A program made the position numbers and the translations under genes. DNA of 64,000 bases from Calycina herbarum (taxonomy: Eukaryota; Ascomycota; Leotiomycetes; Helotiales; Pezizellaceae), in NCBI GenBank assembly GCA_001414485.1, contig LLEY01000020.1:186001-250000 (forward strand), read 5' to 3'. Under the pieces are notes generated by a model that saw only the letters and a list, made by a program, of their open reading frames with translations, was not told where the DNA came from and did not search any database. Shown here one piece after another: positions 10,609 through 23,264 of this stretch (position 1 is the first letter of the stretch; the number at the start of each line of letters is the position of its first letter).

Positions 10609-10836
10609 CTTTGCGGAGCTACTACGTTCAAATTGTCGACGTTCTGATATGATTTCGTGATGGCAGAATTAAGGTTGTCGGAGCGGAGGAATAATAATCC
10701 ATTAGGACCCACTTTGGCTTCGCGATTGTGCGATAAGAAAATTAAATTTGGAGGAAATTTGTACCCCGCAACGCGACTCTCGTCACCTCTCTTTTTTGCG
10801 CCGAACTCGATACGAATCCCTACTTCGAAAGGAACG
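10609..10836. promoter_or_regulatory. Divergent promoter, mrp17 / rrb1
   Basis: Only 228 bp separate the start codons of a mitoribosomal gene and a ribosome-biogenesis gene, so the two probably share a bidirectional promoter. I could not assign specific factor sites. Confidence 0.5.
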
Positions 10837-12369
10837 ATGTCGAAACGCGCTGCGGAAGAATTTGAGAATGGAGGTGTGTCGTTGAAGGGTGGAGAGAGAG
10901 TGGTTAAGGAGGAATTGGACGATGGGGTGGGGGAATTTGAGGACGAGTTTGAGGATGAATATGAGAGCGAGGATGAGATTTTAGAAGCTGGTGTTGATGG
11001 CAGACCGGATGCGGAGAGGGAGGCAGAGGAGAAAGCTGGTATGTTGCGCAATTCAAACATATTTGAAGAGGGGTAATACTGATGGGCAATAGAGGCTATG
11101 GATGTGGACCAACAGACTTTCATCGTTGGCAGGAATAAACTCGAACCTGGACAAACTCTATCCCCCGATTTAACGACTTACGAAATGCTTCATGCGCTCA
11201 GCACGCCCTGGCCTTGTCTCTCTTTTGATATTGTGAAGGATGGGCTGGGAGATGATAGGAAGACTTATCCTGCTACGATGTATGCGGTTGCGGGGACACA
11301 GGCAGACGCTAAACGGGAGAAGGAGAACCAATTGATGATTATGAAGTTCTCAGGCTTGAGTAGGATGGAGAGGGATGTGAATGAGGATTCGGACGATGAG
11401 GATGATGATGAAGACTCGGATCCGATTTTGGAGTCAACGAGTATTCCTTTGACGAGCACTACAAATCGAATTAGAGTTCACCAGACACCAGCCAGTGATT
11501 CGAGTAGACCGCCCACGACTTTGACGGCGAGTATGATGGAGGCGGGGGTGGTTTTGATTCATGATGTAACACTTCATCTTGCTTCATTCGATACCCCAGG
11601 CACAGTCATCACCCCACAACAAAACAAACCAATTTCGACATTGAGAATGCACAAGGCAGAGGGATATGCAGTCGATTGGTCACCTTTAATCTCAACGGGC
11701 AAACTTATTACAGGAGATAACAACGGAAGTATATTCGTCACTACCCGAACAGCAGGCGAAGGATGGGCCACCGATTCAAGACCACTCCTCGGCCACACAG
11801 GAAGCATCGAAGAACTCCAATGGTCTCCTTCCGAAAAGAACGTCTTCGCGTCCGCCTCAAGCGACGGAACCATCAAAGTCTGGGACGTAAGAAGTAAATC
11901 CCGCACCGCAGCCCTCAGCGTCCAAGTCTCCAACACAGACGTAAACGTCATGTCGTGGTCTCACCAAACAACCCATCTCCTCGCCTCCGGCGCCGACGAC
12001 GGGGAATGGGCAGTCTGGGATCTCCGACAATGGAAACCCTCCACCCCATCCACCGCCTCTTCAAAACCCACACCCGTAGCCTCATTCAACTTCCACAAAG
12101 AGCAAATTACGAGTATCGAGTGGCATCCGACAGATGACAGTATTGTTGCTGTTGCGGCGGGGGATGATACGCTTACGCTTTGGGATTTGGCTGTGGAATT
12201 GGATGACGAGGAGAGTAAGGATACGGGGGGTGTGGGGGATGTTCCGCCGCAGTTGCTGTTTGTGCATTATATGGCTAAGGGGAAGGAGGTTCATTGGCAT
12301 CCGCAGATTCCGGGCGTGCTTGTGGGGACTGGGGAGGCGTTTAATGTTTTTAAGACTATTAGTGTGTAG
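10837..12369 (+). CDS. rrb1: Rrb1/GRWD1, WD40 ribosome assembly chaperone for Rpl3
   Basis: Nucleolar/nuclear WD40 protein that escorts Rpl3 during 60S assembly. Exons 10837..11038 and 11093..12369 join over a 54-nt intron (GTATGT, TACTGAT, AATAG) to give 492 residues. Start MSKRAAEEFENGG (10837) is preferred over an in-frame upstream ATG at 10657 because the upstream stretch looks like leader and overlaps the likely promoter. The N-terminus is strongly acidic. The Rrb1 signature LSTPWPCLSFDIVKDGLG follows, then a second acidic Asp/Glu run (about residues 160-172). WD repeats fill the C-terminal half, with SSDGTIKVWDVRSKS and GADDGEWAVWDLRQW. It ends in GVLVGTGEAFNVFKTISV, the usual family ending. 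Confidence 0.93.
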
Positions 12370-14021
12370 AGAGGTTGAGCGGCGTCGAACAAAAAAAGGA
12401 AAACAAGAACTATGAAAACATTCTATTTTACGTTTTGAAGTGGGCATTGTGTTTTGTGCTTTTATGGCTTGAGACTGGCTTCAAACTAGATTCCAGCCAA
12501 GAACCCCTATTCCTCGCTTAAATACATGCCTGAGCAGTGAGCGAACTACCTACCGATTGATCATCCGCTATTTATCTAAGAAACTTGACGCTATCATGTT
12601 CGGGTGTCTCAAAAAGATGTGTAATATGAAAATTGAAAATTTCCAACCCAGCGATATCCGGGGGCCAACGAGCTTCTTCAACTTTGCGGGGAGGGTCAAA
12701 ACTAGTATTTTGGAAGTGTATGAGATGTTTCATCGAGCCTTACTAAAAGGTGAATTTTCTCTCGAGGGTTCGTGTATCAGAGACCTAAAAAATCGCGCAC
12801 TTCTTACCGAGTACGATGGATGTATATGGAGATCATGGACCAATCGTGCTGTTAGAAAACTCTTTGAATCAAGAATGCACATTTTTTATTCATTTTATTT
12901 CAAAGCATAGTTTGAAGGCTTCGAAGAAAAGATAGCTTTGGAGCGTAAAAAAGATATGGAGTATATCTCGAAGAATTCTAACTTCGTTACTTCATGGCAC
13001 GATATGAATGCACCGATGTTTCTTTCGCTTCTTAGAAGAAGACCTTAACCCATAATTTTGAAGTTCGTGAATATTTTTTTTCTCATCGTGAATGGGGTTT
13101 TGAAATAGGATTCCAAAATTAGTAAAAGACTCTGAGAGAAAGGGCGCTTTTGAAGTAGTCCTATTTATAGTATTCTATTCTTCAAAAGAGCGAAAACAAT
13201 AGTTTTCATTCAGGGATTATTCGAGTTTAGAAGAATTAAGTATTATTTATCGTAAGTCTATCTGATGAATGATATTATACCAAAAAGTCTAGAACAATCA
13301 AAATAAATAGCAAAACTACGTAGGATTATCAGACTAATCTATATTTGGTAACTTGAATTAGTTTAAGTAACTTTGTCAGAATAAGCTAATTATTCTATCG
13401 CTTCTATGTAGTAGAATCACTTTGTTTGATAACAGAATAGAAAGATTACCGAGTGATGTTGAAAATGGATTAATCTAAGTTCGCTTTAGGTAAAGAGAAA
13501 GAGTTTGATAAAAAGATAAAAAAGTTTAATTCATCAAATGCAAGGTTTAGGCTTGTAAACCCCTAATGGTGAAAGTTCGAGGAAATAGTTACCCGTGAAG
13601 TAGTATGAGTAGGAGGGGTGGGGAAGAATGAATTATCTGCATATCTTCGTTTTCGCGTTTTCAAATTTAGATACGCTCTTATTTTTTAAATTGAAAGGGA
13701 TATGAATAGTAATGACGCCATCTCCTGTTTTTCATATTTGCAAACTCGAAGTCTTGCGGTCGTTCAACCTCGAACAGCGACCAAATCAAAAGCTCTAAAA
13801 TAATATTTGCACAGAAGTTTGCCGTAACCGATATGGTTGCAATTGCCACTTTTTCGGGGTCCTTTTCTACCTAATATCAACCAGCCTAGTGATACTACCT
13901 TTATCTAGGGTGCCTAGGTGTACGGAACTTTAAATAGTTGATCTCAGAGTACTCTCACTTATTTTAAGTGTGGTTATAATTACCGCCTGTTAACGGCGCG
14001 TTCCACGGTCTAGAGCACCTG
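12370..14021. other. Gene-free, AT-rich decayed DNA
   Basis: After the rrb1 3' flank, about 12910-14020 is strongly AT-rich with frequent TA dinucleotides and no open frame of even 60 codons on either strand. This fits a repeat degraded by RIP. No transposon protein motif is readable. Confidence 0.55.
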
Positions 14022-15060
14022 GTGAATGAGCGAACCCGAATAGCAGTTGCATTAGGTACTCGAGCGACGTTTGCATATCTGTCATCAAGTGGACATACAC
14101 ACTCCCGTAGACCCCGGTGCGCCTCGTCCATTTATCATTTTCTACCTTCGAGGTCTTCCCCTGGTCTCGAGCTCTGTTATCAAGATACGATCGATGGAGT
14201 CGTTGGGAAATGCCAAGCTTTGTTTTGGTGGTCTGGCTTGGCGGACGCGTCGCTTATTCTCGCTTCGTAACGACAAAATTATAAAAAGCTTTAAAAAAAA
14301 AAGAACCGTAGCTATAAAAAATTACTAAAAAAATTGCAATAACCATTATGCTATGAGCTTTAAAGCCAAACTCTAACTGGGTAACCAACAAAGGGTGATC
14401 TCCCCCGCCAGTGTGTTCGGGGGTTAACATTTGAGTTGGGAGATCAATTTAGCAACCTACCAAGCCAGGTAGTAGGTCATGAAACCGTGCTAAGTAATTT
14501 GTCCAGAGTCATACACTCCACCAACGCACCAGATTTGGGCAGACCCCTAGCCAAGGGAAGGTCATCAGATGCGCTAGATGTTCTCCATCCAACGGTGTTT
14601 TTGCTTATTTGAAGTAAAGTACTTTTGCCGCCGAAAGGCCGGGTAAACCCCCAAAAGGACCCATAATGTGGGTCCAACCACCGCAAGACTTACAGTCTGC
14701 ACACACTCAGTGAATAAGTATTAGCTAGAGCTCATTTTACCGAGGCAAGCAGGCGGCTCGTACTGGTATACCTATATCAACACCTGTGCGAACACACCTC
14801 TCTTTCCCTCACCCCAACAGCTGGTTCGCACCGAATACTACTTCTTAACGACACCTCTTCCACTACCACTCGTGCGGTTGCTTTTTCTGTTTGCTTCACC
14901 CCCCAGAGCTGCTCGACAATATCTCTTCCTTGACTCATTCACGACAAATACAGGACTCGTGTGGAAATTAATTCTATGCCTAGAACGCATTGCTAGGGTA
15001 CCTAAAACACTATTATTCGGGTTTCCTCATTCACTGAATGCTTTGATTTCCAGCCTGTAG
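14022..15060. other. GC-balanced island inside the AT-rich block, with inverted repeats
   Basis: Composition is close to 50% GC here, between two AT-rich blocks. Inverted repeats are visible: GATCTCCC (14397..14404) pairs with GGGAGATC (14438..14445), and CCCCCG (14402..14407) pairs with CGGGGG (14418..14423). These two stems overlap and would compete. CTACC-AAGCCA-GGTAG follows at about 14456..14471. No protein is recognisable. Confidence 0.4.
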
Positions 15061-16330
15061 TTCAAACTTCGGTGAATTTACTTTGCTAGATGAGACAATT
15101 TAATATAAAGAAATATAACTTTCGTTACTGTTTTGCATAAGAGTTAATAGTATTAATTTATGAACATCTTAATAGAATTTATATAAAACAGTTATATTAG
15201 AAGATATAGAAGAAGCATATTAAGTAAATAGAGTAACTAAGAATATTAAGATAATATAATCTATATTTATATAAGGTTTTCTTCTAATCTAGGGTTATTA
15301 AAATGTATTATTTGAATTGTTTTAATAAAAGGGGCATAAATAATATAAAAATACATAGCTAGTATTCTAAGTCTTTTAGAGAAGATAATAAGATGAAAAG
15401 AAAAATAAGAACAAATAACTAAGCATTTTAAGTCTGACAGAAATTACTAATTATTAGTTTAATTATTCGAGGCTTCTAAGAAAATAAAATGCGAACTTGG
15501 AAATATAACTAAATCTATAAAACTCTAAAACAAAAATTATTTACGCATATTCTCTCGGATTTCGTCCTAAACAGCTATCACTAAACGGGTTGAGAAACTA
15601 GTCTAAAAGCTCTCGGTTATATTCTGATAACCTAAAAAGGTAAAGATTGTTAAAAACTGAGAGAAACTTACCTTTTAAACAAGAGGTTGTAAGGTTTTTT
15701 GTGACAATTAGCGTCAGGACGACATCACGTTGGTTTAGGCTTGAAATTAACAGTCGATATCCAACATCCTAAAACAAAACGTGACTATTCAAGACAGTGC
15801 TTCGTTTAAGGATTTAAACATAAGTGCAGGATCTTGTAGCATTTAAGAAACTAACCAAACTTCTCAAAGACGGGATGTAAGTAATTTTATTTGCAAGATC
15901 TAGACAATCTGCTAGGTTTAGCGAAGTTTGTTAGCAGCCTTCGATATTAGAGTGTCTGGTTTTTAGTTTGTCGTCGGTCATTGTTGGAAGAAGAATTTAG
16001 GGATATTCGGGTTTTCTTAATCAACTAGGCGCATTAGTAAAAATAAGTAGTGAGTGCTCGAACCAAGGTTGGCAGTACTTAGACTAAGGCATCGGGGGTG
16101 GTAAGGAATTTTGACAAAGAAGAATAGGCAGGGCTCTCGAACCAAATACATGGCACCAACTAATAGCCCGAATAGCGACCGTGTAACTTGGAATGGCTAT
16201 AAGATTAACTCGTATTAGAAAAGTATCAACGAAACTTTTGTGCTCAAAGGCTAACCTCAATTTTAGTCCAAATTTTCGTTTCACCACTTAACGTTGGTTC
16301 ATTTGATTGCTCACGACTTATGTCTTGCTC
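15061..16330. other. AT-rich decayed DNA, second block
   Basis: Very AT-rich to about 15700 and still stop-filled to about 16080, with no readable protein. It is compatible with a RIP-degraded repeat or an AT-isochore relic. Confidence 0.5.
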
Positions 16331-19314
16331 GATTATCCAACTGAGGCGACATGAGATGCTGGATATTTTTGGGTATTGAGGTTGATTAGATATCAAACTT
16401 GAGTTGCAGATGTGGGGTCGGAGATAGCATCATGGTGGAAGTAGCGGGGGATGACTTCTTGCTCTACCCAGCGATGTGTAGCTGTTGGTTTAAGCGAGAA
16501 ATAGGGAGTGGAGTGCTGCATTTCAAGTCAAGCAAGTATCTTCTAACTTCTTAGTCTAGCATTCTTTCTTTTTCTTGCCTTAGCTGGCTTATGATTTTGG
16601 TGTTACTGTAAGAGAATAAATTGGACGGTACCCTTCTCACACAGCCCTCCAGATGAAAAGGTCGTATTTACAACTACATCTCGACCCCAGCAGGAGTACC
16701 CATGTACCCCGTATTGCTCGATGTAACCCCTAGCTCTCCCCTTTCTCATCACACCTAAGCTACACCACACTACCCTATATCACACCCATCACACCCATCA
16801 CTCCCATCACTCCCAAATCACACCACCAAACCTCCCTCATTGGAGGAATCAAAATCACCACTTTCCAACCTCCTTCCACATCTCATTCCTCCACCATACT
16901 ACAGCCAATTCCATCACCATCTGCGCCACCCTAATCTCGTAAATGTACATCGTAAAACCCACGGTAAATCCCATACATCAAACAGCATCAAACCCAATCA
17001 AAAGCTGACGTGGCATTCGTGGCGCGCGGAAACTCGGTTGCTCGCGATGGAAATCAGTCTTCGGATTGGTGGCCATTGCTCCGTGTGTACATGTACCATT
17101 GTATCTATTTGGTAGGGGTTGTATGGGTTGAGTTGTGTGTAACTTGAAAATCAAGATTGTGGGAAAATGATATTTTGAGGAAATGAGAAATGAAATGGAG
17201 ATACAAATTAGAAGATGGAAATGCATAAGTAAGTTGGAAGGTTGCTGTTGTGTGATCCTGGAGGTTGTGAGACTGTCAGCTATGCAAGCAAGTCTGATGA
17301 CCGTTGGTGATGCCGTATTACAGCAGTCACATCACTACCTAGGTACACAGACCGTTAAGAACTTAGCAACGGCAAACGCCTAGTCAAAAACAGTAGAACT
17401 TTACACAATATGTATTCAAATGGATCTGCCTCAATGAAAACTCCACGAAGATGGTTCTCGATATACTCTTCTAGCCATTAGCGTTCTCTAAGTCACTTCC
17501 CAATTTTCGTCCCTCACTCACAGTAATATCGTCTCTCAATGGACCCAGTCGCGAAGCTTAAAGAGTTGATCCAGAGTATTTACACCCATCACCAACTCGT
17601 GAAACCGGTACACCCCAAGGCGGTTCACACCTCACTTCTTCAAATCGGCGTAATATTCCACATCGCAAATGTGCCTTTCGGAATTCTGCCAGCTCCCATT
17701 TGCCGATTCGAATGAATCCTACCTCTATGGAACAAAAAGTACTGTATGTCAGATTACCAACTCGCATAATCGGGAAAACTCCAGAATACAACACAAATAG
17801 TCCACACCGCTGAGGATCGTGTCAGGTGGACAGACAATTGGCACGGAGTGGACCTCCGTTGGAGTATATCATGTTTTTCTTTCTTCAAAAGATGATAGAG
17901 ATGAGGAAGATGGGAAATGTGAGAGGTGGGTAGGAATCGGACATAGGAAGGAGTCTAGAGTGTGTCAGCCTGTACAGAGGGAATACGAATACTCCTAGGT
18001 TGTTTGAGAGAAGAAAATTCGAGAAGAGAACTTCTCAAAGGAACAATTATTGCGACAGTGTCGGAATTCCATCAAGCCTTGTTACAGAAACAAAGTTCTA
18101 CTTTTTGTACGGCCGGGTCCTTGCCCAGAAACACGAGGAAGCCACCGAAAACACAATGAGTAAAAGCGCAATAATAATCCGTCAGCAAGAAAGCCGAGAC
18201 CGGGTCAATTCAATTCGATAGACACAGCTGACCGGAGAAGTGAGATTTACGAATCACAACCCCAGCTTTCTCCAGAATCACCCATCAGCAGCATTTGGAG
18301 GACTTCGGACTCAAGAATGAAATCCTTTTTTGACCAGCCCGTCGTCCCATTGAACCATGCAATACATTGCCATGTCATTGCCAAAAATACCGCAAAAAGA
18401 ATAGCGGTGAAACAGATCTCCAGAATTTCCTTCTGCCGGAGTTCTGAAGGTTCTGTCATCTCCGCAGAAAAGCAAACTCCAGGTCTTGTTGTTCCCCCCA
18501 CAAGGGGATCCCCCTTTCCCCGCCCAAATGGAATTGAAAGCACTGCGCATGAGCAAATGTCGATCCGTGGCGTAGCTCTTCGCTGGCATGCCCTTGTACC
18601 CAAACGACACCTGGTCTCGCGGTCCACGAGAGAGGTCCAGTCAGCCTCATCGAAAAACGTAAAATATTGATGGAAAAAGCAATTTTTCTCCTGCACAGTG
18701 CCTTGGAGATGGTGACCCAACGCCACAGATGAAAGAGCTCTTTGCCGACCCAAGCGGTCTCAGTCGACCAGGGCTCGCGTGCCAGAGGGAAGAGTTTTCC
18801 AAGCGTTTTCCAATCAGGGCCTCGAGCCCGGAATTCCCAATAACCCTCGTGACCACGTTGGTGCACATTCTTACACATTTGTTTTACAACCGGGGTTGGG
18901 ATTGGCCACCGGTTCACCAAGTCGCTGGAACAGGGTCCCCATGCTGCACCACGACGCAGTTTCCCCGCAAATGGCAATACGGAGACTCTGAAAAATGCGG
19001 GATGAAGGAGAGAGTTGAGCCCAACCCAGGTCGGCGGACTCTAGCTTCTAGGTCTAGTCGCCGCCTCCTCTCGTGGTCGCCTCCTCTCCGTTTCTCTCTC
19101 ATCTTCCTCCTCATAATCCTTCGGCCTCGAGCAAACCTACCATTGACCAGCAAACCGGTCTTCCCACTGCCACCAAAGCCTCTCCGGCCAAAGTCCCAAT
19201 GAGCGTCTGTCTTCAAGTGCTCATCTTCGTGGAGGAGATGATGACACCGATCTAACGGCGGCAATACCATATCTGAATACCAACATTATCACCATACCCA
19301 CGACACACGTGAGC
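16331..19314. other. Gene-free, normal composition
   Basis: Nearly 3 kb upstream of the hypothetical gene at 19315. Overlapping open frames at 18247-19202 lie in several frames on both strands. None shows a motif, a signal peptide or a convincing splice pattern. Likely intergenic, possibly with a long 5' leader for the 19315 gene. Confidence 0.4.
16781..16816. repeat. 9-bp minisatellite, four units
   Basis: Four 9-bp units of the form CACWCCCAT (the last with one change) in a C/A-rich strand-asymmetric tract. Confidence 0.85.
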
Positions 19315-20070
19315 ATGGTAAAAACCCTCTCTGACGGCCCCTCTTGCAGAGACACCTTCACATTCGACCTCTGCACTGGCCCGTCAATCAAATTTGCCTT
19401 CGACCGTCCATTGCCATTTGTTCTTCCCACCGACCGACCCTTCAAGCGCCGACGAGCCTTGTCTGATGTGGACGGCGATGGAAACGAAGGAAGGAAGAAA
19501 AGACGTCTACGTTTGCATCTCATCACCTCCCGGCTGAGTCGGCCATTCTCTGAGCCAGCTACGAACATCGTAAACCGGGGGATTTCCAAAGTTGCGGTGC
19601 TGGGAACGAAGAACAACGCTCTGGGAAGAAGCGAACTGAGAAAGGCTGCTATTATGAACCGAGTGAAGAAGAGAATGGACGCAGCGAAGGACTACATTCG
19701 CCTTGAGCAGGAAAAAGGCCGGGCAATGCTGTCATTCAGGGAGATCGTGCTTCAGAAGCCTCGAATCCATGAGTTACCTCCGCCTTCCCCGCTCGGTCTG
19801 TCCAACTATGACGCTCTTGATCTGGAGGATGAACTTAGCCATTGCGGGGAAGAAGGCACGGACGAAATGTCCGACATTTATTCTGATTTCAACATCATGA
19901 ATCCAATAACGAGCGATGGGGATGACTATGGTTACCTCGACGCTATCGACGGCCTTTCAACACAGGACTTACCTGATACACTGCCTCAACCAGTGGAGCA
20001 AGATATTGCCGAAATGTTGAGGGAAAAGGAACGACAAGGGGATGGTGTTTTTGTTCAGGTACGGGGATAA
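19315..20070 (+). CDS. Conserved-looking fungal hypothetical, basic nuclear-type protein
   Basis: Single-exon frame of 251 residues from ATG 19315 (MVKTLSDGPSCRDTF). I recall similar uncharacterised proteins in filamentous ascomycetes but cannot name a family. Visible features: two basic clusters resembling nuclear localisation signals (PFKRRRALSDVDG and GRKKRRLRLHLITSRLSRPF), a conserved-looking SEPATNIVNRGISKVAV, and a Lys/Arg/Glu-rich helical stretch (RKAAIMNRVKKRMDAAKDYI). The C-terminal half is acidic, with many Asp/Glu residues and SDIYSDFN. There is no enzymatic motif, membrane segment or zinc site. A nuclear role is inference from composition. It converges with the OHCU gene (107 bp between stop codons). 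Confidence 0.7.
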   Translation: MVKTLSDGPSCRDTFTFDLCTGPSIKFAFDRPLPFVLPTDRPFKRRRALSDVDGDGNEGRKKRRLRLHLITSRLSRPFSEPATNIVNRGISKVAVLGTKNNALGRSELRKAAIMNRVKKRMDAAKDYIRLEQEKGRAMLSFREIVLQKPRIHELPPPSPLGLSNYDALDLEDELSHCGEEGTDEMSDIYSDFNIMNPITSDGDDYGYLDAIDGLSTQDLPDTLPQPVEQDIAEMLREKERQGDGVFVQVRG

Positions 20071-20176
20071 TTACGGGTTTGTAATGGTATTGCATTTGCA
20101 TGGTTGGCGTCCGCAAAATGGTATATAAGCAACATCTTTGGGTGGACGGAAGGGGTTGGGGAAAAACAGGTGCATT

Positions 20177-20832
20177 CTAGGATTGTTTGACCGCGCGATC
20201 GGCTGCGATTTCACACATTGCCTTCCAGTCATCAGTTAACACAAACTTCATCATTTCCATTCACTTGAGCTCTTACCTTGATACCCTCTGCTCTCTCGAG
20301 TTTGATATCTCCTCTAGCGATCCTCTCTCGCATGTTTTCCATGATGACGGGTCTTGATCTCCCATTGACAAAAACACTGAAAATGAATCAGCATTTTCCT
20401 GAAAACAAAAACAAGCTGAAGGGTTTATTCTAAAACATACACATATCTCAAACCAGGGAACGTCTTCTCGTATTCGAGGTTGAGGTTTCGCAACTTTGCT
20501 GCCTCTTCTTCGCCTCCTGTATTCAACTGAGCTTGCTCAGCTTGAGATTGTGCACTTTCGACTTTTTTCTCGCCCAGTCGTGGGTGAGCTTCGAGGATTT
20601 TGTCCAGCCATTGCGTATCACTGGTAGAATCGCTCTCGGAGAGTTCCGTCAATTGAACTCCCACACTTGCAATGAGATCGTTGTATGATGGGAAAGTCTG
20701 AGTATGAAGAAGATCCAGAGATAAGGTATGAAGAGCAGTACAGGGTTCAAACAGAGCGTCAAGGACAGCTGCGCGTTCGATAGTAGGTAGACCAGGAACG
20801 CTAGAGATTGGAGGAAGTTCAAATTGAGACAT
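20177..20832 (-). CDS. OHCU decarboxylase (uric acid degradation)
   Basis: 2-oxo-4-hydroxy-4-carboxy-5-ureidoimidazoline decarboxylase performs the third step from urate to (S)-allantoin. Exons 20441..20832, 20277..20376 and 20177..20221 total 537 nt, 178 residues. Introns are 64 nt (GTATGT...TTTCAG) and 55 nt (GTAAGA...TGGAAG, with branch AACTGAT). Start MSQFELPPISSVPGLP. Family features include VLDALFEPCTAL near the start, LDKILEAHPRLGEKK (catalytic-region HPRLG), NLEYEKTFPGLRYV and, after splicing, VFVNGRSRPVIMENMRERI. The C-terminus AMCEIAADRAVKQS lacks an obvious PTS1 peroxisomal signal. It is divergent from prp19 with 243 bp between start codons. Confidence 0.9.
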
Positions 20833-21075
20833 TTTGACAAGCCTTTCAGGACAATTGGAGGAAACGTATAAATTTGGGAGTTTGATGTGTGATGTAATAA
20901 TGAACGAGGCTCGCTCTCCAGCCCGCAGAGAGAGTCCTTAACTTTAGTTCACCTGCCAAGAGTTGTTCCCAATTGAGACTAGCGCTATTTGGATTCGCGA
21001 TTCCTGAAAAAGTCCCCCAACGAGCTGTGTGATGCGCCAGAGCGAATCGTCTCGCATCACTACCAAAATATCAAA
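20833..21075. promoter_or_regulatory. Divergent promoter, OHCU decarboxylase / prp19
   Basis: This 243-bp region between opposite start codons must contain both promoters. No diagnostic element was assigned. Confidence 0.45.
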
Positions 21076-22717
21076 ATGTTGTGCTCAAGTAAGTTTCTTC
21101 GAGCCTTCACAGATATGCCAGGACGCGACTAACTGTTCTTTAGTCTCTGGTGAGGCGCCGCAACAGCCTGTGGCTTCTTCGAAATCAGGTAAGATTGGCA
21201 GAATGGCTTCAAAAACGCGAGGCTGACCCGATAATTTTAGGAATTGTCTACGAGAAACGCCTAATCGAAGCATACATTGGAGAAAACCACAAGGATCCGG
21301 TCAATGGAGAAGACTTAGAGGTTACGGATCTCATCGACCTTAAAACCACCCGCATAGTCACCCCAAGACCGCCAACCCTCACATCCATTCCCTCCCTCCT
21401 CTCCGCTTTCCAAAACGAATGGGATGCGTTAGCCCTCGAGTCCTTCACATTACGACAACAATTAAATCAGACACGTCAAGATCTAGCGACGGCTTTATAC
21501 CAACACGATGCTGCTGTGAGGGTTATTGCGAGGCTGACCAAGGAGCGGGACGAATCTCGAGATGCACTTTCCAAGGTCACAGTCGGCGTAGGTGCTGTTG
21601 GAAATGGCGATGCTATGCAAATTGATAGTCAGGGTTTGCCAGAGCATCTTGTTGCTAAGATTGAGGCAACTCAGGAGAAGTAGGTGCTCCACCCCTCGTA
21701 CAAGACTGACCATGCTAATATGTTCAAGGCTCTCCAAAGGCCGAAGAAAACGAACTGTGCCAAAAGATTGGGTGGACTCGGAAACGATTGAAAAGTTTGG
21801 GGTTGCACATGCATCCGAGCCTCTCTCTGGTGGAACATGCTCTCTCGCTGTTGATGAGGCCGGCGAACTTGTAGTTGTTGGTGGAGCCGAAGGAGTTACT
21901 AATGTCTACTCTATCCCGGAAAAAAAGATAGTTCAATCATTCAAAGCGGGATCAGCTGTCACAGATGCAGTCTGGTACGGTGACCAACCTGTTGTCTCGA
22001 CTTCCTCTGGCGCGGTTCATGTATTTGGAGACAAGGAAGTCACATTCACATCCCACGCTGGCAGTGCCAACGCCCTCGCGATACATCCAAGTGGCGACAT
22101 TTTAGGTTCTGTGGGTGTTGACAAGAGCTTTGTATTTTATGATTTGGTTGAAGGAAAGGCTGTGACTCAGGTCTATACAGATTCAGGTATGTTGCCTAAT
22201 TCTAGGTTGCCCTCTTTTCAGGCAGTGAGCTAATACTGATGTTACTGTAGAACTCACCACTGCCGCTTTCCACCCAGACGGCCATCTTTTTGCTGCAGGG
22301 GGTACTGATGGAGAAATCAAACTTTTCCACGCAAAGACTGGAGAGAATGCGGCAAATTTCGAACTGGGTGGCCCTGTTCAAGACGTGGCCTTCTCAGAAA
22401 ATGGTATTTGGTTTGCGGCTGTTGCCAAGGGATCTAGCAGTGTGGTTATTTTTGATTTGAGAAAGGAGGGCAAGGCTTCACAAGTCAAGGTGTTGGAAAT
22501 CGGTGGACAAGTTGACAGCATTCAGTGGGACTACACTGGACAATACCTGGCAGCTTCTGGACCGCGTGGCTTGACTATCTCGCAGTACACCAAGGCAACC
22601 AAGTCTTGGACCGATGTCATTAGCACGGCTGTTCCAGCAGTCGCTCTTGAATGGGGATCCGAGGCAAAGACTTTGGTGACTGTCGACAATGCGGGGGTCA
22701 TCACAGTACTTGGATAA
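21076..22717 (+). CDS. prp19: Prp19, U-box E3 ligase of the spliceosomal NineTeen Complex
   Basis: Prp19 is a tetrameric U-box/WD40 ubiquitin ligase needed for spliceosome activation and DNA repair. Five exons: 21076..21088 (13 nt, MLCS), 21144..21188, 21241..21679, 21729..22186, 22251..22717, total 1,422 nt, 473 residues. All introns are canonical and 49-64 nt. The donor at 21680 (GTAGGT) overlaps an apparent TAG stop, which splicing removes. The U-box comprises SGEAPQQPVASSKSGIVYEK through DPVNGEDLEVTDLIDLK (residues 4-60). A helical tetramerisation region follows (about 70-150), then KGRRKRTVPKDW, then a seven-bladed WD40 domain to the end. Length and architecture match yeast Prp19. Confidence 0.95.
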
Positions 22718-23264
22718 TTTGGCATGAAGGGATATGGAGTTTGGTGGACTGGATTTTCTCTGCGAGTAAAAGCAAAATCAGGGTCTCTTTTTCCCACGTG
22801 TAATTTTAGAGCAAACATAGGCAGGGCGCTAAGTGGGCATCACCATAGGAGATCAATGAATGACAAAGAGAGTAGCCAAAGAGGGAGTGTATCTCATATT
22901 AGGGGGTTTTGCTTGGTGTTCAGTGGGTTGTTTTTTTTTTTGCTTTGATTAGTCTATAATTATTTACCGCAGCTGTGAGTGGCAAAGAAGGGAAGAGCTT
23001 TTATGTTATCCCCTAAATCCAGAGTTGTCTGTCAAAGCCGAAGTTCTCCCATTGTTAACCCACTCTGGAGGGCAAATCAACCGACTCCAACACATCCTAA
23101 CCTGACATCAACCAAACTCCCCCCAAGCCAGGACGACAGCCAGCGTCAGCGCATACAAGTCCTGTGGTGCTCCAAGGTAAGCTGGCCTTGACCAATATTG
23201 TTCGATCTTTTGGGAGAAGAAACATAGAAAGGCAAGTCTTGTAGGAGAAGGCAGTAGCGGCGGG

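Noticed and set aside
12557..12910. 117-codon open frame on the plus strand at the edge of the AT-rich block
   Set aside because: No motif, biased composition, no splice partner; borders decayed DNA. Could be a relic but not supportable as a gene.
14281..14365. tRNA-like A-box (TAGCATAATGG on the minus strand, about 14344-14354) near a T-run
   Set aside because: No convincing B-box (only GGTTC followed by Ts) and no cloverleaf can be formed; insufficient for a tRNA or SINE call.
18247..19202. Several overlapping open frames of 99-173 codons on both strands
   Set aside because: Three minus-strand and two plus-strand frames overlap, which fits stop-poor non-coding sequence. None has a recognisable domain.
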